A DNA stretch of 64,000 nucleotides from Alphaproteobacteria bacterium (GCA_009780035.1 WRAU01000001.1:1-64000); one strand, 5' to 3'. Positions 1-7,142 are shown, counted from the first letter of the stretch. Translations and numbers: made by a program. Notes: generated by a model not told the origin, from the sequence alone.

Positions 1-100
1 ACGATGCCTTTGCTATTAATAGCAGCATTTCAATCCTGTTTTGCTCCACCATTTGATTTTCTGGATCGCTGTAGTCAATTTTTTTGATTCTAACTTTCAT
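1..100 (-). CDS. hypothetical protein, partial at left edge
   Basis: This leftward reading frame starts at ATG (98-100) and runs off the left edge, so only about 33 N-terminal residues are visible (begins MKVRIKKIDYSDPENQ). The stop of the next gene upstream lies 2 bases before its ATG, so it is probably the third gene of the leftward early operon of the prophage. The visible part is charged, with no signal peptide, and I do not recognise a family. Confidence 0.5.
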   Translation of the reverse strand, partial: MKVRIKKIDYSDPENQMVEQNRIEMLLLIAKAS

Positions 101-102
101 TT

Positions 103-390
103 TTAATCCCCCATAATTTCTTTGAATTTCATGTATTCTTTTAAAATTTCCTTGTAATTTTTTAGAATGTTATCAGCATTTTCTTTTCTAATTTCTGCTG
201 AAAAAAAGGGTATGCGTTCCGCAGTCTTTAAAAGAGCTTCATTAAAATTGTTAAATGAAGTTAGATTTCCATTGTTTAGAACGCCATTCGCATTCAAAAA
301 ACAGTTTCTAATACTAAAAAAATAACTAGTTCTAGCTTTGATTTTTTTTAGCCAAACGGGTCTTATTAAAGTCATTGTTTTGCGCTCCAT
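103..390 (-). CDS. small phage early protein, unknown function
   Basis: A 95-residue basic protein without signal peptide or membrane segment. Its ATG (388-390) lies 12 bases after the stop of the upstream gene, with a purine-rich stretch between them as ribosome binding site, so the two are co-transcribed leftward from the promoter block at 1033-1079. The C-terminal third is helical and lysine/glutamate-rich. I see no catalytic motif. Position beside a repressor suggests an early lytic or host-takeover function, but that is inference from context only. Confidence 0.6.
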   Translation of the reverse strand: MERKTMTLIRPVWLKKIKARTSYFFSIRNCFLNANGVLNNGNLTSFNNFNEALLKTAERIPFFSAEIRKENADNILKNYKEILKEYMKFKEIMGD

Positions 391-402
391 TTAAGAGGGA
401 GA

Positions 403-963
403 TTAATCTCTCTTTTTGTTGAACCAAATAATATTTTCATAGTATCCTTTTTTTATATCTCTTTCTTCGCTAAAATCGCTATGAAAGATATAGATATTTC
501 TGTTAGGCAAAGTATCTTTTGAATGAAATTTCAAAAATTCAATTTCTTTTGCTTGCCAGTTTTCAAACTGGCATAATTCACAATTATTTTCTTTTTCAAA
601 ATTAAGAATTTTTATTCTGTTTTGCTGAATAACTTCAGCCTTTTTTGCTATTTCACCATCTAGGGATTTAAAAGAGTGTTTTAAAACTTCTTCTTCTGTA
701 TCAAAAAAGTTGTAAAAATCAGTAATAACTAAAATTAAATCTTGAAGTTCTTTCTCTTGATTACTATTATCCACAATACCTAACACATGTGGGGCTTTAG
801 CTATAGATATCTCTTTCCAAAAGTTTAATAAAAATATTGTTTTATTATCTCCAATTTCAACTATTGAAATTTGAGCATGTTGCCCTTTTTCGTTTTTGAA
901 AGCGTTAAATTTATTTAAAAAATTTGCACCTATATTGCAGAATAATTTATTAGCGAAACTCAT
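403..963 (-). CDS. phage early protein, unknown function
   Basis: A 186-residue soluble protein, first gene of the leftward operon. It begins MSFANKLFCNIGANFLNKF and contains a CELCQFENWQ stretch near residue 132 (one Cys-x-x-Cys pair). No full zinc-binding set or known fold is recognisable. Its 5' leader (964-1079) contains the operator/promoter block shared with the rightward promoter, so it is probably controlled by the repressor at 1415-2065. It resembles lambda N-side early genes in position only. Confidence 0.6.
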   Translation of the reverse strand: MSFANKLFCNIGANFLNKFNAFKNEKGQHAQISIVEIGDNKTIFLLNFWKEISIAKAPHVLGIVDNSNQEKELQDLILVITDFYNFFDTEEEVLKHSFKSLDGEIAKKAEVIQQNRIKILNFEKENNCELCQFENWQAKEIEFLKFHSKDTLPNRNIYIFHSDFSEERDIKKGYYENIIWFNKKRD

Positions 964-1032
964 AATTCACACCCTATATCTTAATTGTTATTACTAAAAG
1001 CACCTTGTTTTGCCTTTATGTTTTAAGATTAG

Positions 1033-1079
1033 AATTATTTTGTAATTAAGTCAAGTAAAATTACTTATTAAGTCAAAAT
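1033..1079 (-). promoter_or_regulatory. left operator/promoter block (OL-like)
   Basis: A 47-bp block that recurs, inverted and with one mismatch, at 2099-2145. Read leftward it contains TTGACT, a 17-base spacer and TAATCT, a reasonable sigma-70 promoter for the gene at 403-963. It also carries ACTTA/TAAGT and AAGTAA/TTACTT inverted half-sites suited to a dimeric repressor. Arrangement on the two sides of the repressor gene mirrors the OL/OR pair of lambdoid phages. Confidence 0.7.
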
Positions 1080-1204
1080 TATTTACACGCAAGCATTCTT
1101 GTGGCTTTTTAGTGGGTTGAGATTGTTTGTTAAAATAAAATTTTATAAATATAAATGATTTTTTTGTATTAATTGAGAGAATCTTTTTGATTATTTTTAT
1201 AGAT

Positions 1205-1420
1205 TTGGTCCAACCCTCTAAAACCCTTGATATTGCAGGATTTAGAGTAAAAATATTGAATAAATAGGCTGGTTGGTCCAGGAAAGAATCATGATAGATT
1301 CTTTATTACGAATCTAAAAAATATTGAAATAATTGCAAAATAAAACTAGACTATATTTAGTCCTTAGATAAGGTAAGGTGATATATGGGAGGCATACTTA
1401 AGTCCTCCTATTTTTTATAT
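1205..1420 (+). ncRNA. candidate structured non-coding RNA in repressor-flanking gap
   Basis: The gap 964-1414 has no credible gene. Its right half contains ordered pairings on the plus strand: CCAACC (1210-1215) with GGTTGG (1271-1276) enclosing CTCTAAA (1216-1222) with TTTAGAG (1241-1247); AGAATC (1285-1290) with GATTCT (1297-1302); GACTA (1349-1353) with TAGTC (1358-1362); then a GC-rich terminator hairpin at 1385-1410. The terminator points rightward, against the repressor gene, although no rightward gene precedes it. A small RNA running into the 3' end of the repressor gene is the simplest reading. The promoter is not identified. Confidence 0.35.
1385..1419 (+). terminator. intrinsic terminator, rightward
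   Basis: An 8-bp stem (1385-1392 with 1403-1410 region, core GGAGG/CCTCC, one G-T pair), an 11-base loop containing ACTTAAGT, then a run of six T. The T-run lies only on the plus-strand side, so it terminates rightward transcription. Confidence 0.65.
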
Positions 1421-2065
1421 TTTATTTAGAGCAAAAGAAACTTTAACTTTTCCTAAAATTTTAAATTCATGCTCAGGTGGGATTTTTATAGTCCAAGTAG
1501 GGTATTTGGCATTATCTGATATAATTACTAACTTATCAGGTGTTTTTTGAACTCTTTTTAAATAAGATTCGCCGTTATAATCAAAAGCATATATTCCGCC
1601 ATGCTCTGATAATTCATTTACACTTTTATCTAAAATTGCTAAATCATTATCCTTTAAAGTTGGCTCCATAGAATCTCCAGAGATTGGAAGTAATTGTAAA
1701 TTTGCATGGTTAGTTAAAGTAAGTTTCTCCAAAAGTTCTTTTTTAACAGGAATCATAGAATAATCCTCCTTATTAATAGAATTGTTTATTTGTAAAATAC
1801 CTTTGCCAGCACTCAATCTATATTCGCATAAAGGTAAATACACTATGTTATTATTATCATTGTTTGTTAGTTCCTTAGATTCTTCTGTTAATTCTTCTTC
1901 AGAAACACCTAAAGCCTTAGCCAACTTTTCTCTATTAAATTTATTTAATGTTCTATTCCCTAGCTCAATCTGTGCGATTGCTGTTTGTGATAATCCACTT
2001 ATTCTAGCTAAATCATATTGACTCCATTCTTTAGCTTTTCTTAGTTTTGGTATATTTGTTGCCAT
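1415..2065 (-). CDS. phage repressor, HTH-XRE plus S24 peptidase (LexA/CI-like)
   Basis: A 216-residue repressor. Residues 5-60 form an XRE-type helix-turn-helix (WSQYDLARISGLSQTAIAQIE). Residues 75-210 form an S24 autoprotease domain: the SAGKG segment (A86-G87) is the likely self-cleavage site, S132 in GDSMEP is the nucleophile and K170 in YLKRVQ is the general base. By family knowledge it keeps the lytic promoters off and is inactivated by RecA-stimulated self-cleavage after DNA damage. It is flanked by the two 47-bp operator blocks, and its own promoter lies within or beside the 2099-2145 block. Start ATG at 2063-2065 fits the domain start. All key residues are present, so the prophage probably remains inducible. 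Confidence 0.92.
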   Translation of the reverse strand: MATNIPKLRKAKEWSQYDLARISGLSQTAIAQIELGNRTLNKFNREKLAKALGVSEEELTEESKELTNNDNNNIVYLPLCEYRLSAGKGILQINNSINKEDYSMIPVKKELLEKLTLTNHANLQLLPISGDSMEPTLKDNDLAILDKSVNELSEHGGIYAFDYNGESYLKRVQKTPDKLVIISDNAKYPTWTIKIPPEHEFKILGKVKVSFALNKI

Positions 2066-2098
2066 TTGGTTATTAAAATTTCCTAATTATTTAAATTA

Positions 2099-2145
2099 AT
2101 TTTAACTTAATAAGTAATTTTACTTGACTTAATTACAAAATAATT
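2099..2145 (+). promoter_or_regulatory. right operator/promoter block (OR-like)
   Basis: Inverted copy of 1033-1079 (46 of 47 identical), between the repressor start and the rightward region. It contains the same ACTTA/TAAGT and AAGTAA/TTACTT half-sites and a TTGACT -35 element, though the -10 at the expected spacing is poor here. It probably controls both the repressor and the rightward transcript. Confidence 0.7.
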
Positions 2146-2226
2146 TATTGTTAATTAACACTTAATATTTTGAAATACTATTCAAGTTAGAGTTTAGTTT
2201 AAAAAAGTTAAGAAAGTGTTAATTAT

Positions 2227-2302
2227 GCAGGTAGTAGCTTAAGGAGTAGAGCATAGCCTTTGGTGGCTAATGGTGTAGGTGCAAATCCTACCGCCAGCAC
2301 AA
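2227..2302 (+). other. tRNA-like fold (degenerate tRNA or tRNA mimic)
   Basis: The plus strand folds as a near-tRNA: TA at 2235-2236, D-stem GCTT/GAGC (2237-2240, 2249-2252) with a loop containing GG, anticodon stem TAGCC/GGCTA (2254-2258, 2265-2269), a five-base variable region, T-stem GTAGG/CCTAC (2275-2279, 2287-2291) with loop TGCAAAT. Defects: the anticodon loop has 6 bases (TTTGGT), the acceptor stem pairs only about 5 of 7 with one extra base, and there is no CCA. It is therefore either a decayed phage tRNA (perhaps Pro-like) or a structural mimic. It lies in an otherwise gene-free control region. Confidence 0.4.
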
Positions 2303-2462
2303 GTAAATTAGTAAGAATTATGAGTAATCTTGATGTGGATAGTTTTGTTTCCATGTTGGGATTTGGTAGTAGCAAGGGAATTCTCCTATTGATTATAATC
2401 TCATTTAACATTATTAAAAATTCTCTTGCTACTTACTGAAAGATAAAGTTTTATTACCTCCT

Positions 2463-2771
2463 TATGTTGCTTGCAACATAAACAACTACTAGAGGGTATA
2501 ACAGCTCTCTAGGATTTTTAATAAGAGGATGAAAGATTTTATGGGTGTTGTAGCAACTTTTATTTAATAAAAGGTATTTTTTTTCTGAACCTCACCCATA
2601 AATAAGGCATTAAAGGCAAGGTTATTCATCATTCCACTTGCCTTTAATATCTAAAAAATAAAAGAATTTCAAGGAATAGAGCTAGCAATTGTTATTATTA
2701 ATTCCTTGTTAGTTTGATATACATTGTTTTGCTAGCTCTTAGGTATAGGCTGGTAATTACACCTACCAGCC
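2463..2771 (+). other. chain of hairpins in gene-free control region
   Basis: The stretch 2066-2812 contains no convincing gene. Between 2463 and 2771 there are consecutive perfect inverted repeats: TATGTTGC/GCAACATA (2463-2480), CTAGAG/CTCTAG (2489-2512), TTATGGGTG/CACCCATAA (2539-2547 with 2593-2601), ATTAAAGGCAAG/CTTGCCTTTAAT (2609-2620 with 2637-2648), AGAGCTAGCAA/TTGCTAGCTCT (2678-2688 with 2729-2739) and GGCTGGTA/TACCAGCC (2748-2755 with 2764-2771). These may be serial attenuators, a structured leader RNA or protein-binding sites. No known riboswitch pattern was recognised. Confidence 0.5.
2489..2519 (+). terminator. terminator-like hairpin in the control region
   Basis: CTAGAG (2489-2494) pairs with CTCTAG (2507-2512), followed by GATTTTTAAT. 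It could end a short non-coding transcript that starts at the 2099-2145 block and contains the tRNA-like fold, or be an antitermination-controlled site ahead of the early genes. Confidence 0.4.
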
Positions 2772-2812
2772 TCATACTGCTAAATAAAGGTGTAAAAATT
2801 TATAGGTGTAAA

Positions 2813-3019
2813 ATGGAAGATTATACAGCAGATAATGTGTTTAACAATGTTGCTAAAGCGGTAAAAGCACTTAGTGAATTGCAAGTTGAAGCAATAGCAA
2901 CATTGGCAGAAAGTATTAAAATCTTATATCAAAAAGATGCTTTAAGAGTTCAAGAAATACAACAGCTACAGCAAGAAATTAAAGAATTAAAAGGTCTTTT
3001 AATAAGAGACAAGGCATAA
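2813..3019 (+). CDS. small coiled-coil protein upstream of methyltransferase
   Basis: A 68-residue protein starting at ATG 2813 (MEDYTADNVFNNVAK). The upstream in-frame extension to 2714 lies in the hairpin region and is not credible. The C-terminal half is a heptad-type helix (QEIQQLQQEIKELKGLL), so it probably forms a coiled coil. Its stop lies 1 base before the methyltransferase ATG, so the two are translated from one message. Function is unknown; it could be a partner of the methyltransferase or the first early protein (Cro position), but no helix-turn-helix is visible. Confidence 0.6.
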   Translation: MEDYTADNVFNNVAKAVKALSELQVEAIATLAESIKILYQKDALRVQEIQQLQQEIKELKGLLIRDKA

Positions 3020-3020
3020 A

Positions 3021-4088
3021 ATGACATTAATAGATTTATTTTCTGGTTGCGGTGGTATGCGTTATGCTGTAAATGATTACTTTCAAGGCTGTTTATTAAC
3101 AAGTGAGATTGATAAATTTGCAAAATTTACTTATACGGCTAACTTTGGCGAGACACGCTTTTTAGATATAAGACAGACATTTTGGAATTCCATACAAACA
3201 AAATATATTAAAGATAAACTTCCCCCCGAAGTAGATTTAATGATAGGTGGTTTTCCTTGTCAACCGTTTAGTATAGCTGGTAAAAGGGATGGTCTAGCTA
3301 ATGCTAAAAATGGTGATTTAATATTTGAAGTTTTACGCTTAGCTAAAATATTTAGACCTAAAGCCATATTATTAGAAAATGTTGCTAATTTTGTGAAAAT
3401 TAATTTTGGCGAAACTTTGCGGCGTGTAATAGAAGAATTTGCAAACGCAGGATATTCTGTAAAATATAAATTACTAAATGCAAAAGATTTTGGACTAGCA
3501 CAAAATAGATTAAGAGTATTTTTTGTAATGTTTAGAAAAGATTTAGAAATTAATAATTTTGAATTTCCAGTGCCTACTTTTTCTTCTGCTAAATTAGCTG
3601 ATTTTTTAGAGGAAAATGTTGAACGCAAATATTATTTAAGCGACAAACTAAAAATTGCATTACAAGCGCATAAAGAACGCCATCAACAAAAAGGTAATGG
3701 TTTTGGTTATAAGTTATTAAGTAAAGATGCAGAAATTACAAATACTTTAAGCTCACGGTATGGCAAAGATGGAAGCGAAATTCTAATCTACCAATATCGT
3801 AGAGGTAGTATCCGTCAAGCCAAAGAGATTGTTCCAACACTCACTGCTAACATGCGAATGGGCGGTCATAATGTGCCGATAATTACCTCAAGCGATATAG
3901 AAGTTCGCAAGCTAACCCCAAGAGAATGTGCGAGACTGCAAGGTTTCCCCGATAGTTTTAAATTTCCGGTATCGGATACTCAAGCCTACAAGCAAATTGG
4001 CAATAGTGTAGCAATTCCTGTTGTTAATGCAATTGGTAGGAATATTTATAAAAGTTTACGCAGTGTTAAGGAGAAAGCTAATGCTTAA
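3021..4088 (+). CDS. DNA (cytosine-5-)-methyltransferase, orphan
   Basis: A 355-residue C5 methyltransferase of the M.HhaI type that transfers a methyl group from SAM to cytosine in a specific DNA site. Motifs in order: LFSGCGG (I, residues 6-12), GGFPCQPFS (IV, catalytic C80), ENV (VI, about 119-121), QNRLR (VIII, 161-165), a target-recognition stretch about 180-290, RECARLQGFPD (IX, near 305) and IGNSVAIPV (X) near the C-terminus. The full motif set and length indicate an active enzyme. No restriction nuclease gene adjoins it, so a role in protecting phage DNA from host restriction or in gene control is more likely than an R-M system. Confidence 0.93.
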   Translation: MTLIDLFSGCGGMRYAVNDYFQGCLLTSEIDKFAKFTYTANFGETRFLDIRQTFWNSIQTKYIKDKLPPEVDLMIGGFPCQPFSIAGKRDGLANAKNGDLIFEVLRLAKIFRPKAILLENVANFVKINFGETLRRVIEEFANAGYSVKYKLLNAKDFGLAQNRLRVFFVMFRKDLEINNFEFPVPTFSSAKLADFLEENVERKYYLSDKLKIALQAHKERHQQKGNGFGYKLLSKDAEITNTLSSRYGKDGSEILIYQYRRGSIRQAKEIVPTLTANMRMGGHNVPIITSSDIEVRKLTPRECARLQGFPDSFKFPVSDTQAYKQIGNSVAIPVVNAIGRNIYKSLRSVKEKANA

Positions 4089-4166
4089 AGAAAAGCACAA
4101 GAAGAAATGCACTTTGAATGTTTATTGGTAGTTGCAATTCTGCTTGCTAAAATATTAGAGGATAAT

Positions 4167-5522
4167 ATGAAAACAAAAGATAAAATTCAAACAATAATGA
4201 ATGAGTATGGTGTTTCAACGGCAACTGCTTTTAGATATTTAAAAAATGGTATTCCGCAAAAAAAACTATCAAATACTATCAAAACAGACTCTCAAAAAAA
4301 TGATAGTAAATTGCTATCAAATGATAGTGATAGTAAAAATAACTATCAAAATATGATAGCAATTGATAGTGAAAAAATGATAGTGAATGATAGTAATTAT
4401 TTGATAGTAATTAAAGAAGTAAAAAGCCTTAGAAAGCAAGTTGAAGCTAGTAATAATACTATCAATGAGCTTAAAACTTTGATAGTAAATTTGATAGCAA
4501 ATGATAGTAAAAAAGACTCTCAATCGCTATCAAATGATAGTATTTTTACTATCAAAAGGGGGATTGGGGGTTCTCTTTCTTCTTTAGAATCTATAAACAA
4601 TACTAATGATTCAGATTCAATACTAGATTCTAGAGATTCTTCTTTAGTATTAGAATCTGAATCAAAAGATCAAGATGTAGAAGAAAGAAAAGAAAAACAA
4701 GAAAAAGAAAAGAAAGAGGCAAGCCTTGATTTTCAAGGTTTTGAAAGTGAAAGTAAGGAAAACCAAGAGATTAAGGCTAGTTTTCAAAATCAAAGTGAAA
4801 ACAACAAACAAAGCGACCTAGAGCAGATACACAGAAGACTTCAAAACAAAGGAAGAAGAGGCTGGGCTTGGCAAAATGAAGCTGAAATAAACTCAGCCAC
4901 TCAAAATGATAGTAATAAAAATCCAGCTATTTCCATTTTGGAAATAACTCAAGTGGATGGTGAAAAAATTGCACATACCACTCAAGAAGTTATTTCCCAG
5001 CAAGGAAAAAACCTAGTGGGTATTTCCAAAATGGAAAATACCACTAGCGGCAACTATTCCCAAAATGGAAATAGTTCATCAATAGAGATTGTGCTAGAGG
5101 TTGAAAGCAGTTCCATTAAGACATCCAAGAGAAAAGCTAGAAAAACAGGCTTTGATAGCGAAGAAGATAGATTGGCCTATGAATATGTTAGAAATAACTA
5201 TCCAGAAACAGCAAATGAATCAAAAGAAAAAGTATGTCAATCTCATTGGTTTAAACTAACAAATCTGCAAAAGCAAGGAGCTATAGATAAAATGCCTTTG
5301 GTGCAAGCCAAATACGAGCATACAGCATCTAAATTTATTCCTAAGTTTAGTAATTTTTTATGGGAGAAAAAGTGGGAAGAAATTACAGAAAGAGGCGTTG
5401 AATTAAGTAGAAAATCTGATGTGCCATTTGCTTATAGAGGTAGCTTGCTTAACGATATATCTACAGCTGACTATTTAGCAGAGGAAGCTAGAAAAGTAAA
5501 TGAAAGATTATCAAAATATTAA
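4167..5522 (+). CDS. phage replication initiator-like protein with intragenic iterons
   Basis: A 451-residue protein starting at ATG 4167, preceded by GAGG; a start 60 bases upstream adds an unlikely hydrophobic leader. Residues 1-30 contain a helix-turn-helix-like segment (MNEYGVSTATAFRYLKNG). Residues 33-130 are low-complexity, with repeated NDS, LSND and LIV units imposed by the DNA hexamers beneath. Residues 150-320 are charged and disordered. The C-terminal part (KFIPKFSNFLWEKKWEEI) resembles the end of phage replication proteins, which commonly read IPhxxxWLxxxxWE. As with lambda O, the gene encoding the initiator may contain the origin it binds. Function is inferred, not proven by a recognised full domain. 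Confidence 0.6.
   Translation: MKTKDKIQTIMNEYGVSTATAFRYLKNGIPQKKLSNTIKTDSQKNDSKLLSNDSDSKNNYQNMIAIDSEKMIVNDSNYLIVIKEVKSLRKQVEASNNTINELKTLIVNLIANDSKKDSQSLSNDSIFTIKRGIGGSLSSLESINNTNDSDSILDSRDSSLVLESESKDQDVEERKEKQEKEKKEASLDFQGFESESKENQEIKASFQNQSENNKQSDLEQIHRRLQNKGRRGWAWQNEAEINSATQNDSNKNPAISILEITQVDGEKIAHTTQEVISQQGKNLVGISKMENTTSGNYSQNGNSSSIEIVLEVESSSIKTSKRKARKTGFDSEEDRLAYEYVRNNYPETANESKEKVCQSHWFKLTNLQKQGAIDKMPLVQAKYEHTASKFIPKFSNFLWEKKWEEITERGVELSRKSDVPFAYRGSLLNDISTADYLAEEARKVNERLSKY
4266..4554 (+). repeat. iteron cluster TGATAG/CTATCA, candidate replication origin
   Basis: Nineteen exact hexamers in 289 bp. TGATAG starts at 4301, 4322, 4328, 4354, 4364, 4378, 4388, 4402, 4480, 4492, 4502 and 4535; CTATCA starts at 4266, 4276, 4314, 4343, 4459, 4527 and 4549. 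Most sit in an A/T-rich context like AATGATAGTAA. CTATCA occurs in all three codon phases and TGATAG in the two that avoid a stop, so the constraint is on DNA. Pattern and location within a putative initiator gene fit an origin with initiator-binding iterons. Confidence 0.65.
4928..5076 (+). repeat. four TATTTCCA-type palindromes
   Basis: Four related inverted repeats in the same gene: TATTTCCA/TGGAAATA (4928-4946, perfect), TTTCC/GGAAA (4993-5008, weaker), a long CTAGTGG-TATTTCCA arm with its near-complement (5013-5047), and AACTATTCCCA/TGGAAATAGTT (5052-5076, one mismatch). All share the core TTTCCA..TGGAAA. They could be a second protein-binding array or hairpins for single-strand initiation, next to the iteron cluster. 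Confidence 0.5.
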
Positions 5523-5541
5523 ATAATAAAGAGAAAATAAG

Positions 5542-6210
5542 ATGGAAAATTTTAAAGATATAGCAAATAAAGTTTTAAACGAAAGTAAAGAGCTGCGACA
5601 AAAACCTAAGGAAGAGTCAATTAATAAAGGATTAGAAATAAGAACAGATAAATTAATCATAGGAGCTATTAAAGAGAATTTAATTAATCCTACAGTTGAA
5701 GTGTTTCTAATTTTTAGAGGGCAAGGAGTTATTTTTAATTGCTTAAAAAGTCATGCAGAAGCAGAGATTTCTCGTGTATTAGAACAGTATAAAGATTATG
5801 ACTTAGAAGAACGAAGAATTATTCCTAAAAAAATAGAATATTGTTGTGAAAAAATAAAAATCAAAGATGCTTTATGGAAACAAGGTGCTTTAGATAAAGA
5901 AAAATTAACAATTATTAATTTAGGTATAGAAAACCTTTACAATTCTTTAGATAACTACGGAAGACCTATAGATAATATTAAGAAAGTCTATGCAAAAAAC
6001 CTTTTTGTTTACCCTAAGAAATACATTACAGAAGCATTAAAAAAATATCATTATGAGTCAGGAAAATTTCCTACAATTATTCAAATTGAGAATGCAATTA
6101 GAGGTTTAAATGGTATTTACAGTGAGTTTTTTTGGCAGATAAACCAAACAGAAGATGGAGATTCAAGTATTGGGTTTAATGAATTTGAAGAGTTTAACGG
6201 AGAGATATAA
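5542..6210 (+). CDS. hypothetical phage protein, possible replication partner
   Basis: A 222-residue soluble protein 19 bases after the replication initiator-like gene. It is rich in Lys, Glu and Ile, with a helical middle (HAEAEISRVLEQYKDYDLEE) and C-terminal segment IQIENAIRGLNGIYSEFFWQ. No Walker motif or nuclease motif is seen. Its place between an initiator and a nuclease suggests a replication role such as helicase loading, but this is context only. Confidence 0.55.
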   Translation: MENFKDIANKVLNESKELRQKPKEESINKGLEIRTDKLIIGAIKENLINPTVEVFLIFRGQGVIFNCLKSHAEAEISRVLEQYKDYDLEERRIIPKKIEYCCEKIKIKDALWKQGALDKEKLTIINLGIENLYNSLDNYGRPIDNIKKVYAKNLFVYPKKYITEALKKYHYESGKFPTIIQIENAIRGLNGIYSEFFWQINQTEDGDSSIGFNEFEEFNGEI

Positions 6211-6211
6211 T

Positions 6212-6598
6212 ATGCCTGGTAATTTAACTAACGCTAAAGAAAAAACTAAATCTATAAAAGAGTTTCTCTTTAATTTTAATAAGCAGTATAAGAGTTCTTC
6301 TGTTATTCTGCATAACTATTACTTTTCTTGCTACAGAGAAAGAGAAATGCTTGTAATAGAAAAAATCAGCAAACATAAATCAGAGGAGAAAAAAGAGAGA
6401 GAATTGTTAAAATTTGATAGTGATTTAAGTAAAGGGTTTCACGATTACTTTAAATCATTAATCATGAAGGAAGTATCTTCTCAAGATATTGAAGATATGA
6501 AAATAGCTGAATCTGCAATCAAAGAAATAGAAGAAGGAGAGGATTCTACTATCTCTTGGAGAGAAATGAAGAAAAAACTAGAAGAGATTAAGGATTAA
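6212..6598 (+). CDS. hypothetical phage protein
   Basis: A 128-residue protein starting at ATG 6212, one base after the preceding stop (TAATATG); a longer frame from 6155 would overlap the previous gene. It is charged and largely helical, ending KKLEEIKD, with no recognised motif. It is part of the early rightward operon between the replication genes and the nuclease. Confidence 0.6.
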   Translation: MPGNLTNAKEKTKSIKEFLFNFNKQYKSSSVILHNYYFSCYREREMLVIEKISKHKSEEKKERELLKFDSDLSKGFHDYFKSLIMKEVSSQDIEDMKIAESAIKEIEEGEDSTISWREMKKKLEEIKD

Positions 6599-6602
6599 AA
6601 AG

Positions 6603-7142
6603 ATGAAAGAGAATTATAATTATGGCGAGTTAGTGGATAGCTTTACCGATGCTCCAACAAAAGACCCAAAATTTAGTTTAACACTAGAGAAAAGTTATAA
6701 AAAAGTCAATGGAGGCTTTAAGGCGGCAGCCACAGGCAAGCAGTTTGAAAGTTATTTTAACGCTTTAGTATTAGATATAAAGAATAGTGAATATTCTCCT
6801 ATTGTTTGTCATCGTAAGCATGCTAACGAAGTAATAGGTGTATTAGCCCACAAAAAGTTATGGGGTATGATTAAGCAAATGAATTATCTAAAGGGCGATT
6901 TAGATTACTCTATTACCTTAAAAGGCGGCAAAACTGTATTTATTGAGTGTAAAGCAGGCGATAGTAAATTAACGCCGGAGCAGCTAGATATAATAACACA
7001 ATACAAAAAAAGTGGAGTTCCTTATTTTATTTTCTCTCAAAAAGGTATGAAAAACTTGGATAATAACATTATTTCAAGCAAAAACTTTGAAGAAGACAAG
7101 ATAAGAATAAGAAAATTCTTAGATGAGAATGTGGAGGATTAA
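6603..7142 (+). CDS. PDDEXK/VRR-NUC-like nuclease
   Basis: A 179-residue protein with a restriction-endonuclease-like core. KQFESYF is the N-terminal helix with the accessory acid, GDLDYSI (residues 98-104) supplies the metal-binding Asp, ECKAG (115-119) is the ExK motif, and Q127 is a typical downstream residue. Related phage VRR-NUC or resolvase-like enzymes cut branched DNA during recombination or packaging. Start ATG 6603 follows the previous gene by 4 bases. It overlaps no other gene; the next begins at the base after its stop. Confidence 0.7.
   Translation: MKENYNYGELVDSFTDAPTKDPKFSLTLEKSYKKVNGGFKAAATGKQFESYFNALVLDIKNSEYSPIVCHRKHANEVIGVLAHKKLWGMIKQMNYLKGDLDYSITLKGGKTVFIECKAGDSKLTPEQLDIITQYKKSGVPYFIFSQKGMKNLDNNIISSKNFEEDKIRIRKFLDENVED

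Noticed and set aside
1782-2021. 79-residue frame opposite the repressor gene
   Set aside because: Antisense shadow of the HTH domain of the repressor; no start signal.
2223-2411. 62-residue leftward reading frame over the tRNA-like region
   Set aside because: It lies across hairpins and the tRNA-like fold, has no ribosome site and no protein-like composition; the overlapping structure is the better explanation.
4266-4554. CRISPR array or protein-level repeat as explanation of the hexamers
   Set aside because: Units are 6 bp at irregular spacing and in both orientations and several codon phases, so neither a CRISPR array nor an amino-acid repeat fits.
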